NCBI RefSeq assembly: GCF_902459645.1 | Contig: NZ_CABPSK010000002.1 | Span: 1,328,767-1,392,766, forward strand | Direction: 5' to 3' | Source of the DNA: Pandoraea pneumonica | GTDB lineage: Bacteria; Pseudomonadota; Gammaproteobacteria; Burkholderiales; Burkholderiaceae | DNA: 64,000 nt | Part shown: piece by piece, positions 47,694 through 56,197 of the stretch | How positions within the stretch are numbered: position 1 is the first letter of the stretch | Layout of the letters: each line of letters starts with the position of its first letter | Position numbers and translations under genes: made by a program | The notes under the pieces: model-generated | The model's input: the letters and a program-made list of their open reading frames with translations, nothing else | Told to the model about the DNA's origin: nothing | Databases searched by the model: none

Positions 47694-48854
47694 ATGAGCG
47701 AACAGGCACATTTTGTAGACGAAAGTTTGTTGAACAAGGTCCCGCGCTGGCGCAACTACCTTGCGGCGAAGCTCGGCTTTCGGAACCACTGGTATCCGGT
47801 GAAGCTGTCCAGCGACGTTCTCGAAGGCAAGGTGAGCCAAGCGACGGTGTGTGGCGAGGAAATCCTGCTCAAGCGCGTGGACGGTGAAGTGAAGGCGATT
47901 CGCGACCGGTGCCTGCACCGCGGCGTGAAGTTCTCCGAGAAGGTGGAGTGCTATACGCCCGACACGATCACGTGCTGGTACCACGGCTTCACCTACAAGT
48001 GGAACGACGGCAAGCTGTGCGACATCCTGGCCTCGCCCGACAGCAAGGCAATTGGGCGACGTAGCGTCAAAAGCTATCCGGTTCAGGAGGCCAAGGGCCT
48101 GATCTTTGTGTTTGTGGGCGACGAAGGGTTTGAAGCGCCACCGCTCGCGGAAGACGTGCCGCCGACGTTCCTCGACGACGATTTGGAATTGCACTGTGCG
48201 ATCTATGAAGTCGAGTCGAACTGGCGCGTCGGTTGCGAGAACGGCTTCGACGGCTTGCACGTGTACATCCACCGCGCGTCGGAGCTCGTGCCGGACACCC
48301 AGCGATCCCTGCCCATCGGGCACCTTGCGAAGTCGGGCGACGTGCTCGTACACGAGGAGGCGGGCGCACCGAAAGGCGTCTACGACGCATTTGCCAACCA
48401 TACGAGCATTTGGGAAGGGAAGGTCGATGGTCAGGTTGTCGTTACCGGCACGAAGCGCGTGTCTGAAAAGCCGACCCGAACCACGGCTGCGTCGCTCTGG
48501 ATGCCGTGCGGGCTGCGCGTCGATGACTTCCCCGATCAGGACATCACGCAGTTCGAGTTCTACGTCCCGGTGACGGAATCGAAGCACCTCTACGTGATGC
48601 TCGTCGGCAAGCGCGTTTCGACCGAGGAAGAAAGCGCGCACTTCAATCACGAGTTCTGGAATCGATGGAAGCCCATCGGTTTCGAGAACTTCAACGCTCA
48701 GGACATTCAGGCGCGTCTGGCGCTTCAGACCTTCTACAAGCGCGATACGGCCTGGCTCGACGAGATGCTCATCGAGGGCGATTCGCCGCTCATCAAATGG
48801 CGCGAGCTATGCCATCGCCATGCGCGCGGCATTCAGAAGCCGGAACACATGTGA
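47694..48854 (+). CDS. CarAa-like Rieske non-haem iron oxygenase, catalytic subunit
   Basis: A 386-residue terminal oxygenase closely resembling carbazole 1,9a-dioxygenase CarAa. It shares KLGFRNHWYPV, the Rieske ligands Cys73/His75 (DRCLHRG) and Cys94/His97 (TITCWYHG), LCDIL and YPVQEAKG, the mononuclear-iron His pair at 189 and 193 (ENGFDGLHVYIH), and the distant Asp in NFNAQDIQAR. Enzymes of this type are homotrimers without a beta subunit, matching its absence here. Reaction: dioxygenation or monooxygenation of an aromatic ring. Substrate is inferred only broadly as aromatic or heteroaromatic. Confidence 0.9.
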   Translation: MSEQAHFVDESLLNKVPRWRNYLAAKLGFRNHWYPVKLSSDVLEGKVSQATVCGEEILLKRVDGEVKAIRDRCLHRGVKFSEKVECYTPDTITCWYHGFTYKWNDGKLCDILASPDSKAIGRRSVKSYPVQEAKGLIFVFVGDEGFEAPPLAEDVPPTFLDDDLELHCAIYEVESNWRVGCENGFDGLHVYIHRASELVPDTQRSLPIGHLAKSGDVLVHEEAGAPKGVYDAFANHTSIWEGKVDGQVVVTGTKRVSEKPTRTTAASLWMPCGLRVDDFPDQDITQFEFYVPVTESKHLYVMLVGKRVSTEEESAHFNHEFWNRWKPIGFENFNAQDIQARLALQTFYKRDTAWLDEMLIEGDSPLIKWRELCHRHARGIQKPEHM

Positions 48855-48885
48855 GCGGTCGAGGCTCAATGGCGCAAGGTGAGCA

Positions 48886-50145
48886 ATGAAAAATACACAC
48901 GAGAATGAGCCGATTGTGATCATCGGCGCGGGCATCGCAGCCGTCTACGCCGCCGAAAGCGCGCGAAAGGCGGGCTTCGACGGCCGAATCATCATCTGCG
49001 GAGACGAGAGCGAGGCCCCTTACGACCGTCCGCCGCTTTCCAAAAAGGTGCTGCAAGAGGCAGCAGAAGCGGACCACATTTCGTTGCGAGACAACGCGTT
49101 TTACGACGCGCATGACATCGATCTGCGCCTCGGCAACGCGGCGCAGCGTATTGATCGGGACGCGCGTCAGGTCATGTTCGCCGACGGCACGTCCCTCGGA
49201 TACGGGGCACTCGTGCTGGCGACCGGATCGTCGCTGCGCACGCTTCCTTTGCTTCATCCCGGCATGCCGCACGTGTTTTACCTGCGCCGGATTTCGGATG
49301 CGATCGCATTGCGAGAAGCGCTGCCGAACATCCGGAGCCTCGCAGTGGTTGGTGCAGGCGTGATCGGCCTAGAAGTGGCTTCTGTCGCCAACGGCATGGG
49401 AATCGACGTGACGGTGCTGGAAGCGGGAGACCGTCCAATGGCTCGCGCAACCTGCGTCGAAGTTTGCAACTTCGTCGTGCAGCAGCACGAAAAACGAGGT
49501 GTGCGCATTCGCACCGGCGTCTCGATCAAGGAAGTCACCGAACGCGCGCCTGGTTACCGCCTGGCGCTCTCCAATGGCGAATCGCTAGACGCGGATGCGG
49601 TGGTGGTCGGCATCGGCGTGGTGCCGAACGTCTCCCTTGCCGCCGCCGCTGGCATCGAGACGTGCGCGTCGGGCATCTGCGTCGACGGGCGCGGCCGAAC
49701 CTCCGACGAGCACATCTATGCAGCCGGGGAAGTCGCGTTTCACTTCAACGCCCGTGCGGGCCGTCCGGAGCGTCAGGAGAACTGGCATCACGCGGTGGCC
49801 CATGGCGAGCATGTCGGACGGGCCATCGTGTGCGGTGGACCTGACTACGAAGAGATCAGCGGCTATTGGTCGGATCAGTACGACTTCAGTCTCCAGTCCT
49901 TTGGTGTCTCCATTGGCGAGCAGAACATCGTGCGCGGTGATCCCGCCAGCGGGGCATTCGTCGTATTCCACTTGCAGGCTGACGTGGTTGTTGGCGTCAG
50001 TGCCGTGGGCGCGCCTCGCGAAATGCGGGCGGGTAAAGCGCTCGTGAGGGCGGCGTCCAAGGTCCCCGTTTCGGTTCTGCGCGATGCCAGCATCGACTTG
50101 GCAAAGTGGCGGGACGATCGGCGTTTCGATGCCAAGTCAGCGTAG
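48886..50145 (+). CDS. FAD-dependent ferredoxin reductase
   Basis: A 419-residue NAD(P)H:ferredoxin reductase of the BphA4/CarAd-like glutathione-reductase fold. It has the FAD GxGxxG motif IVIIGAGIAAVYAAESAR, YDRPPLSKK, LATGSSLR, the NAD-binding LAVVGAGVIGLEVASVA, and the second FAD motif region HIYAAGEVAFHFN, where most relatives have Asp at the Glu position. Its electrons would pass to the Rieske ferredoxin at 51114 and on to the oxygenase. It begins 31 bases after the oxygenase stop. Confidence 0.92.
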   Translation: MKNTHENEPIVIIGAGIAAVYAAESARKAGFDGRIIICGDESEAPYDRPPLSKKVLQEAAEADHISLRDNAFYDAHDIDLRLGNAAQRIDRDARQVMFADGTSLGYGALVLATGSSLRTLPLLHPGMPHVFYLRRISDAIALREALPNIRSLAVVGAGVIGLEVASVANGMGIDVTVLEAGDRPMARATCVEVCNFVVQQHEKRGVRIRTGVSIKEVTERAPGYRLALSNGESLDADAVVVGIGVVPNVSLAAAAGIETCASGICVDGRGRTSDEHIYAAGEVAFHFNARAGRPERQENWHHAVAHGEHVGRAIVCGGPDYEEISGYWSDQYDFSLQSFGVSIGEQNIVRGDPASGAFVVFHLQADVVVGVSAVGAPREMRAGKALVRAASKVPVSVLRDASIDLAKWRDDRRFDAKSA

Positions 50146-50153
50146 GGGGCGGC

Positions 50154-51095
50154 GTGCGAATCCTATTTGCAATGACGGGCAAGGATACAAAGCCATGGAT
50201 CGATGCGCTTCGTAACGCAATGCCGGGGGCCGATGTGCGGGAGTGGGGCCACACCGACGTGGCCCCGGCCGATTACGTGCTGGTCTGGAAATCCGATCCA
50301 GTGACCCTGCGCAAACGCACCGGATTGAAAGCCATCTTTAACGTGGGGGCTGGGGTCGACTGGATTTTGAAAGCGGTCGAGCAAGACCCCACGGTGGTGA
50401 GCCGCGACGTGCCCATCTACCGGATCGAAGACGCTGGCATGGCATCGCAGATGGTCGAGTACGCCACGTACGCGACGTTGCGAAGCTTCCGACGCTTCGA
50501 TGCGTATGAGCAGCAGCAGCGCGAGGGCGTTTGGCAGCCGCTCGCCGTTCATACGGCTGGCGAGTTCATCGTCGGCGTACTCGGTTTGGGCAGCCTCGGT
50601 GCGGCGGTCGCCAGTCGGTTGGCGTCGTTCGGCTTCCAAGTCCGGGGCTACAGCCGGTCTCCGAAACGGTTGGATGGCGTGAGGTGTTTCAGCGGCAAGG
50701 ACGAGTGGTCTTCGTTCGTTCAGGGCGCCCATGTCCTGATCAATCTCCTGCCCAACACGCCGGAAACCCTCGGGGTACTGAACGCACAGACATTCCAGCG
50801 GCTTGCCAAGGGCGCGCACGTCGTGAATCTGGCGCGCGGCGAGCATCTGGTCGAGACGGATCTGCTCTCGGCAATCGAGCACGGACAACTCTCCGGCGCG
50901 ACCCTCGATGTCTTCATGCACGAACCACTCCCCGCCGGTCATCCCTTTTGGAAAGAACCACGTATCTGCATGACGCCACACATCTCGGCGCAGACGCGGT
51001 TGGGGGAGAGCGTCGAGCAGATGGTGCGCAAGATCGATGAGATTGAACACGGCCGAACGCCCACCGGTCGGGTGGATGTGCTTCGCGGCTATTGA
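50154..51095 (+). CDS. D-2-hydroxyacid dehydrogenase (GhrA-like)
   Basis: A 313-residue NAD(P)-dependent dehydrogenase of the glyoxylate/hydroxypyruvate reductase A branch. The Rossmann motif is VGVLGLGSLGAAVASRLASFGF; INLLPNTPET, VNLARGEHLVE (catalytic Arg region) and MTPHISAQT (catalytic His) follow. A GTG start at 50154 with AGGGGG upstream gives the conserved N-terminus; it begins eight bases after the reductase stop. It may reduce a 2-oxo acid released by the pathway. Its position between reductase and ferredoxin genes is unusual. Confidence 0.87.
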   Translation: MRILFAMTGKDTKPWIDALRNAMPGADVREWGHTDVAPADYVLVWKSDPVTLRKRTGLKAIFNVGAGVDWILKAVEQDPTVVSRDVPIYRIEDAGMASQMVEYATYATLRSFRRFDAYEQQQREGVWQPLAVHTAGEFIVGVLGLGSLGAAVASRLASFGFQVRGYSRSPKRLDGVRCFSGKDEWSSFVQGAHVLINLLPNTPETLGVLNAQTFQRLAKGAHVVNLARGEHLVETDLLSAIEHGQLSGATLDVFMHEPLPAGHPFWKEPRICMTPHISAQTRLGESVEQMVRKIDEIEHGRTPTGRVDVLRGY

Positions 51096-51113
51096 ACGGA
51101 ATAGGTAAGGCTT

Positions 51114-51431
51114 ATGGAAAAGAAGATTTTCTTGTGTCGCAAGGCGGATGTGCCGAGCGAGAGCGTGATTCAGGTCTGCCCGAAAGAGGTCGAGGACGGG
51201 CTCGCGGTTTATCACGTCGAAGGGAAGTTCTATGCGACGGAGGATCTCTGTACGCACGGCATGGTTGCGCTCTCCGGTGGAGATCTGCAAGGCACCACGA
51301 TTTTTTGCCCGCTCCATGGCGGGGCATTCGATATCTGCTCGGGCGAGGCGGTCGAGAAGCCGTGCACCGTGCCACTCAAAACCTACCGCGTCATTGAAGA
51401 AGGCGACGCGCTATTCGGTCTCATCGACTGA
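51114..51431 (+). CDS. Rieske-type [2Fe-2S] ferredoxin
   Basis: A 105-residue electron carrier. The Rieske ligands are Cys46/His48 in EDLCTHGM and Cys65/His68 in FCPLHGGAFD. It resembles CarAc and BphA3-like ferredoxins that link reductase and oxygenase. It lies 18 bases after the hydroxyacid dehydrogenase and 59 before the second Rieske oxygenase. GGTAAGG before the ATG is the ribosome site. Confidence 0.93.
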   Translation: MEKKIFLCRKADVPSESVIQVCPKEVEDGLAVYHVEGKFYATEDLCTHGMVALSGGDLQGTTIFCPLHGGAFDICSGEAVEKPCTVPLKTYRVIEEGDALFGLID

Positions 51432-51490
51432 CCTTGCCCTTAGTCACACGCCAGGCAGGAAGCGTCGATTCAATTTCGGAGGGGAAACGT

Positions 51491-52768
51491 ATGTTCAGTA
51501 AGGAAGACAACGAGCGACTGTGTCGAGTAGGCCCGGACACGCCGATGGGCAAGACATTCAGAAGCATGTGGATGCCGTTCCTGATGCCGGAAGAACTGCC
51601 CGGCCCGGACTGTCCGCCTATTCGCGTTCGCTTGCTAGGGGAAGACCTCGTTGCGTTTCGCGATACCAACGGCAAGATCGGCCTGCTCGATCGCTATTGC
51701 CCACACCGTCGCGTGGACCTTTTCTTCGGGCGCAACGAAGAGTGTGGTCTGCGCTGCGTCTATCACGGCTGGAAGTTCGATGTCACCGGTACGATCGTCG
51801 ATATGCCCGCGGAACCGGAGAACACGCGAATGAAAACCGACACGCGGATCAAGAGCTATCCGGTAATCGAATGGGGCGGCGTCATCTGGGCGTATATGGG
51901 AGATCCAGCGCACATGCCTGAGCGGCCGCCCGAACTCGAATGGGGACTCGTGCCGCCCGATTTTCGATTCATCACGAAGCGCTTGCAGCGCACGAATTAC
52001 GCGCAAGGGGTGGAAGGCGGCATCGATTCCAGCCATGTGGGCATTCTCCACAGTCACCTCGATGCGGAACATCCCGAGCTGCCGTTTCGCCAGCGGCAAG
52101 TGTCGCCCAACCTCGCCATTCCGTATCTGGCGTCGGACACCGCGCCGAAGTTCTTTGTTCGCCCGACCGACTATGGCATGGCCATCGGCGCGCGGCGCAA
52201 CGCGGGCGATACCTCGTACTACTGGCGCGTCACGCAGTTTCTCGCGCCGTTCTACACGATGATTGCGCCGATCAAGGAAGGGCGCGCATACATGGGGCAT
52301 GCATGGACGCCCATCGACGACGAGAATTGCTGGGTGTTCACGATGACGTGGAATAGCGATCGCCCGCTAAGTCAGGAGGAACTGGACCACGGCGCGGTGC
52401 ATTCGGACGTGATGAACGACGGCTCTTATCGCCCCTTAGTGACGGCGGAAACGGACTACGGCATCGACCGTCTGCGCCAGCGCCTGCATAGCTCTACGGG
52501 CATCGAAGGCATCGGCGTGCAGGACACCGCCGTGCAGGAAAGCATGGGCCCCATCGTCGACCGCTCGCGCGAGAATCTGGGTTCAGGCGACGCAGCCATC
52601 GTCGGCTTCCGCAAGGCGCTGTTAAAGCTGGCGACGCAGTGGGAAGCGGCTGGCGTGCTCGACGTGGCACACCACCCAGAGTGGTACCGCGTTCGATCCA
52701 CAGCCGCCATTCTCGAACACGGCATCGATTTTCAGGCGGGCACGTCGGCCGCGACGACCGTGGGTTGA
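51491..52768 (+). CDS. Second Rieske oxygenase (phthalate dioxygenase / LigX-like)
   Basis: A 425-residue oxygenase of the type shared by phthalate 4,5-dioxygenase and LigX-like demethylases. The start MFSKEDNERLCRVGPDTPMG is characteristic. Rieske ligands are Cys70/His72 (DRYCPHRR) and Cys89/His92 (RCVYHGW), and the catalytic iron ligands His182 and His187 lie in GIDSSHVGILHSH. GGAGGGG precedes ATG 51491. The substrate may be a carboxylated or methoxylated aromatic. Its last 37 bases overlap the convergent LysR gene. Confidence 0.91.
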   Translation: MFSKEDNERLCRVGPDTPMGKTFRSMWMPFLMPEELPGPDCPPIRVRLLGEDLVAFRDTNGKIGLLDRYCPHRRVDLFFGRNEECGLRCVYHGWKFDVTGTIVDMPAEPENTRMKTDTRIKSYPVIEWGGVIWAYMGDPAHMPERPPELEWGLVPPDFRFITKRLQRTNYAQGVEGGIDSSHVGILHSHLDAEHPELPFRQRQVSPNLAIPYLASDTAPKFFVRPTDYGMAIGARRNAGDTSYYWRVTQFLAPFYTMIAPIKEGRAYMGHAWTPIDDENCWVFTMTWNSDRPLSQEELDHGAVHSDVMNDGSYRPLVTAETDYGIDRLRQRLHSSTGIEGIGVQDTAVQESMGPIVDRSRENLGSGDAAIVGFRKALLKLATQWEAAGVLDVAHHPEWYRVRSTAAILEHGIDFQAGTSAATTVG

Positions 52769-53721
52769 TCCATCTCGCAACGCAAGCGACTGGCTTCTCC
52801 TGCAAGCCAGTCGCACAGCGATCGCACAGCCCCATCTTCCTGAGCGCCTTCGCGCATCAACAAGTGATAGGCCCCCGCGCTGGTGACCTCACCTAGCGGC
52901 GGCACTACCAACTCGTCGCGCCCCTCGTAGTTCTCCAGCACCGCCTTCGGCACAAGCGCCACCCCCTTGCCATCCTTCACGGCTTGCAGCGTGATGAAGA
53001 AGTGCCCGAAGTCGAGCGGGTTGGCGTCGTCGGGCACACGCAGTCCGTGCAAGGCCAGCCAATCCGGCCACGCGTGCCGTCGGCTCGCCGTATTGATCAG
53101 ACGGTATTGAAGCAAGTCGGCAGGCGCGTTGATGGCGCCTACCGCGTCCATGAGATGCGGCGACACGACGGGGACAAGAATGTCCGGGAAGAGAGGCTCG
53201 ACATAGACGTCCTTCCAGTTCTCCGTCATATCCAGATCGATGCGCGGCGCGCGCCGGTCGTAGCGTTGTCCGGGGACCTTGCCCACGCGGATGGCGACAT
53301 CCACCTTCTCGCTGTGGAGATTCACGGGGTCGATCGACGAGATCAGCCGGACTTCGATATCCCGGTGTGCTTCGGTGAATTGCGCCAGCCTCGGCATGAG
53401 CCAGCATGTGGCGAGCGTTGGCAGGACATCGAGCGTGACGACGCGGTGGGTGTCTCGCACAGCGCGATGCGTCGCCATAGAGATGATGTCGAGCGCTTGT
53501 TGAATCGATCGAAAGTACTCGCGTCCAGCGGGTGTCATTTCGATCTTTCGCGTCAGCCGGACAAACAGCTTTTGCCCGAGAAAACTTTCGAGAAGCCGAA
53601 TCTGCCGGGAGATCGCCCCCTGAGTCAGATGTAGCTCTTCTCCGGCTTTGGTAAAGGACAAGTGCCGCGTCGACGCTTCGAAAGCGCGCAGGGCCAGCAA
53701 GGGGGGAAGACGATAGCTCAT
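52732..53721 (-). CDS. LysR-family regulator (GcvA-like)
   Basis: A 329-residue regulator. The helix-turn-helix (LRAFEASTRHLSFTKAGEEL then HLTQGAISRQIRLLESFLG) is of the GcvA/AmpR branch, followed by a two-lobed ligand-binding domain with VDVAIRVGKVPG. Start at 53721; the longer frame to 53850 is not conserved. It is divergent from the extradiol dioxygenase operon and may activate it with an aromatic co-inducer. It overlaps the second Rieske gene by 37 bases tail to tail. Confidence 0.91.
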   Translation of the reverse strand: MSYRLPPLLALRAFEASTRHLSFTKAGEELHLTQGAISRQIRLLESFLGQKLFVRLTRKIEMTPAGREYFRSIQQALDIISMATHRAVRDTHRVVTLDVLPTLATCWLMPRLAQFTEAHRDIEVRLISSIDPVNLHSEKVDVAIRVGKVPGQRYDRRAPRIDLDMTENWKDVYVEPLFPDILVPVVSPHLMDAVGAINAPADLLQYRLINTASRRHAWPDWLALHGLRVPDDANPLDFGHFFITLQAVKDGKGVALVPKAVLENYEGRDELVVPPLGEVTSAGAYHLLMREGAQEDGAVRSLCDWLAGEASRLRCEMDQPTVVAADVPA

Positions 53722-53948
53722 ATGACGTACCAAGTTCGACAAGCTTGAGACAAGGTTCCCGCGCCGGTGTTGATCAATGACGCATTCCGAAATGCACACA
53801 TCCGACGCAGAAAAAATCGTTTGTTGATGGGAGAGGTGAACTCCTACCATCCAGACTCGTATCCGACAGGTCGCGCAGGTTCGAAAATGCAGAAAAACGC
53901 GATTTGTGTGGCTTGAGTTCTTTATTTATCAGGCACTTACGGATTCCA

Positions 53949-53965
53949 CTGTATACAGCATTCAA
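53949..53965 (+). promoter_or_regulatory. Candidate GntR operator 3
   Basis: CTGTATACAGCATTCAA, 26 bases before the first extradiol dioxygenase start, contains the perfect palindrome CTGTATACAG and the CAA end shared with the sites at 44204 and 47653. Confidence 0.55.
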
Positions 53966-53990
53966 TGGATTCGATACTAGAGAAAACGCT

Positions 53991-54977
53991 ATGGCAAAAA
54001 TTGTGATGGGCATCGGTTCCTCTCATAGTCCGACCCTTTTGATGAAGCCATCCGCATGGTTGGCCCGCGCCGCGACTGACGATCAGAATTTCTTTGTGCT
54101 TCACGATCACTCAGGCGCTCGGGTGAGCTATGGCGAGTTGCTCGAAAAGGCCGACCCGGCAATCCTGGACGAGATCACACCTGCCAAACTCGAGCAGCGT
54201 CATAAGCAGAATCAGGCGGCTGTGGCGCAACTTGCCGAGACGCTCAACAAGGTGAACCCCGACATCGTCGTGATCATTGGCGACGACCATAAAGAGGTGT
54301 TTCACGACGACAACATGCCGGCACTATCGGTGTATTGGGGCGAGACCATTCCTTATCGTCCGACGGGGATCATGAAGTGGAAGTACGACCCTGATCTCGA
54401 TCAAGAACTCTGGTATCCGCAGGAGCCGAAGGACTATCCCGTCGCGTCGCAATACGCCGAGCGCTTGATTCGCGGAATGATGGATGACGGCTTCGATGTC
54501 GCGCAGTCCAAGTACTTTAAAGATCAGCAGGCAATGAGCCATTCCTTTGGCTATGTCTATTACAAGCTGATGACCGAGAAGATCTACCCGTCGATTCCGG
54601 TCAGCATCAACACCTATTACCCGCCCAACAATGTGTCGCCGCTGCGCGCCTATCGCATCGGGCAGTCGATCCGGCGTGAGATCGAATCATGGAGCGAAGA
54701 CCTTCGGGTGGTGGTCATGTCGACGGGCGGGCTGAGTCACTTCGTCGTCGACGAAGCGTTCGATCGAAGTTTTCTTGAGCGCCTTGCCGCGGGTGGACCC
54801 GACGTCCACGCTCAGCTGCCGCTGCAAAAGCTTCAGTCGGGGAATTCCGAGTTCCGCTGCTGGTCGGCATTGGCCGGTGCAGTCGACGGCATGAAGATGG
54901 ATTTAGTCGACTACATCCCGTGCTATCGCAGCCCCGCCGGAACCGGATGCGCAATGGCATTTGCGACCTGGTCGTAA
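53991..54977 (+). CDS. Class III extradiol dioxygenase (LigB family) 1
   Basis: A 328-residue ring-cleavage dioxygenase of the LigB superfamily. Iron ligands expected from LigB are His12 (GSSHSPTLL) and His100 (IIGDDHKEVF); a late Glu and the acid-base His in STGGLSHFVVDEAFD complete the site. It opens an aromatic diol next to a hydroxyl. It is the first gene of the run that also holds an aspartate-dehydrogenase-like gene, a LigA-like subunit and a second LigB-type enzyme. Longer than the 302-residue LigB; the extra part lies at about residues 20-65. Confidence 0.9.
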   Translation: MAKIVMGIGSSHSPTLLMKPSAWLARAATDDQNFFVLHDHSGARVSYGELLEKADPAILDEITPAKLEQRHKQNQAAVAQLAETLNKVNPDIVVIIGDDHKEVFHDDNMPALSVYWGETIPYRPTGIMKWKYDPDLDQELWYPQEPKDYPVASQYAERLIRGMMDDGFDVAQSKYFKDQQAMSHSFGYVYYKLMTEKIYPSIPVSINTYYPPNNVSPLRAYRIGQSIRREIESWSEDLRVVVMSTGGLSHFVVDEAFDRSFLERLAAGGPDVHAQLPLQKLQSGNSEFRCWSALAGAVDGMKMDLVDYIPCYRSPAGTGCAMAFATWS

Positions 54978-55066
54978 CGCTAAGCCTTTGGTTCGGGCAG
55001 CGGCGTGAAAACCATGGCTGCTGCCCTTGATAACACCGGTGAATTCGAGGATTGGGAAAAGTAGAT

Positions 55067-55891
55067 ATGCAAGCGCATACGAGCGGTCAAACGAAACGAG
55101 TGGGTGTGGCGGTACTGGGGACGGTGGGTAAGTCGATTGCGAAAGCGCTCGATGAGGGGATTCCGGGGATTGAGCTTGTCGCCGTCGCGGCGCGTGATGG
55201 CAAAGCGGCTGCTGAGTGGGCCGCCTCGCTGCGGAGTCGTCCCGTTGTCGCCAGCTTTAACCAGATGGCGGAGATTTGCGACGTCGTCATCGAATGCGCA
55301 CCGGCGCATCTTCTGCCGGAAATCGCTGCGCCGGCGCTCAAATTGGGGAAGCAGGTTGTCGTACTTAGCTGCGGCGCACTGCTCGATAACGATGAACTCA
55401 TCGATATTGCGCGTGAGCACGGCGGACAAATCGTGATTCCTACCGGGGCGCTGCTGGGACTGGATGCAGTGAACGCTGCGGCGGAAGGCCGAATCATGTC
55501 GGTGAACATGGTGACGCGTAAGCCCGTCAAGGGACTGCTGGGCGCGCCGTATCTTGCAGAGCAAGGGATCGTGCTCGACGGAATCATCGAGAAGACGCGG
55601 ATATTTTCCGGCACGGCACGCGAAGCGGCGAAGGGCTTCCCCGCGAATTTGAATGTCGTGGTTGCGCTATCGCTGGCGGGCATTGGGCCCGACCAAACGA
55701 AGCTGGAAATCTGGGCCGATCCGGACATCACGCGAAACATGCACACCATCACGGTGGAATCGGACGCGGCGCTGTTCTCCATGTCGATCGAAAACATTCC
55801 GACTGAAAACCCCCGCACGGGGCGGATTACGGCGCAAAGCGTATTGGCGCTGCTGCGCAAAATGACGTCGCCGATGCGCGTGGGAACGTGA
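55067..55891 (+). CDS. Aspartate dehydrogenase-like (NadX/DUF108) enzyme
   Basis: A 274-residue NAD(P)-dependent oxidoreductase. The Rossmann start (VGVAVLGTVGKSIAKALDEG) and the C-terminal DUF108 domain (SLAGIGPDQTKLEIWADPDI, RNMHTITVESD) match L-aspartate dehydrogenase, and IPTGALLGLDAV is the family's nicotinamide-site region. In NAD synthesis it would make iminoaspartate, but no nad genes adjoin; in this ring-cleavage operon it may act on another amino acid, imine or semialdehyde (inference). GGGAAAAG precedes ATG 55067. Confidence 0.85.
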   Translation: MQAHTSGQTKRVGVAVLGTVGKSIAKALDEGIPGIELVAVAARDGKAAAEWAASLRSRPVVASFNQMAEICDVVIECAPAHLLPEIAAPALKLGKQVVVLSCGALLDNDELIDIAREHGGQIVIPTGALLGLDAVNAAAEGRIMSVNMVTRKPVKGLLGAPYLAEQGIVLDGIIEKTRIFSGTAREAAKGFPANLNVVVALSLAGIGPDQTKLEIWADPDITRNMHTITVESDAALFSMSIENIPTENPRTGRITAQSVLALLRKMTSPMRVGT

Positions 55892-55900
55892 GGCGTGGCC

Positions 55901-56197
55901 ATGAGCTTACGTCGTCCCCCTGTGGAACTGCACCGGCTGATTAGTGCGCTCGTGCACCGTCCCGAGTTGGTCGCCCGGTTGCGAGAGGCGCCGGATCAGG
56001 TGCACGAGGAATTCGGGATTCCCGCAGATCAACGCGTGCAATTGCAGGCCGAGCCAACGAAAGCGCTGCGCGAACTCGATGTGCATCCGAACTTGCAGTT
56101 TAAGTATCTCGGTGCCCGTGGCTTGTTGAAGCTGGCCCCGGCGTCGATTGCTCCCTTTCTTCAACAACAAGGTCTTGGCGATGGGAAAGATTGTTAG
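55901..56197 (+). CDS. LigA-like small subunit of class III dioxygenase
   Basis: A 98-residue helical protein. LHRLISALVHRPELVARLRE followed by DQVHEEFGIPADQ is the pattern of the alpha subunit of LigAB-type enzymes and of CarBa-type small subunits, which cap the active site of a LigB partner. It starts ten bases after the previous stop and overlaps the next LigB-type gene by 17 bases, so the pair is translationally coupled. The family call is moderate because the protein is short. Confidence 0.75.
   Translation: MSLRRPPVELHRLISALVHRPELVARLREAPDQVHEEFGIPADQRVQLQAEPTKALRELDVHPNLQFKYLGARGLLKLAPASIAPFLQQQGLGDGKDC

Noticed and set aside
52732-52768. A frameshift at the end of the second Rieske gene
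   Set aside because: The overlap with the LysR gene is a simple tail-to-tail overlap of two intact genes; both C-termini look normal.
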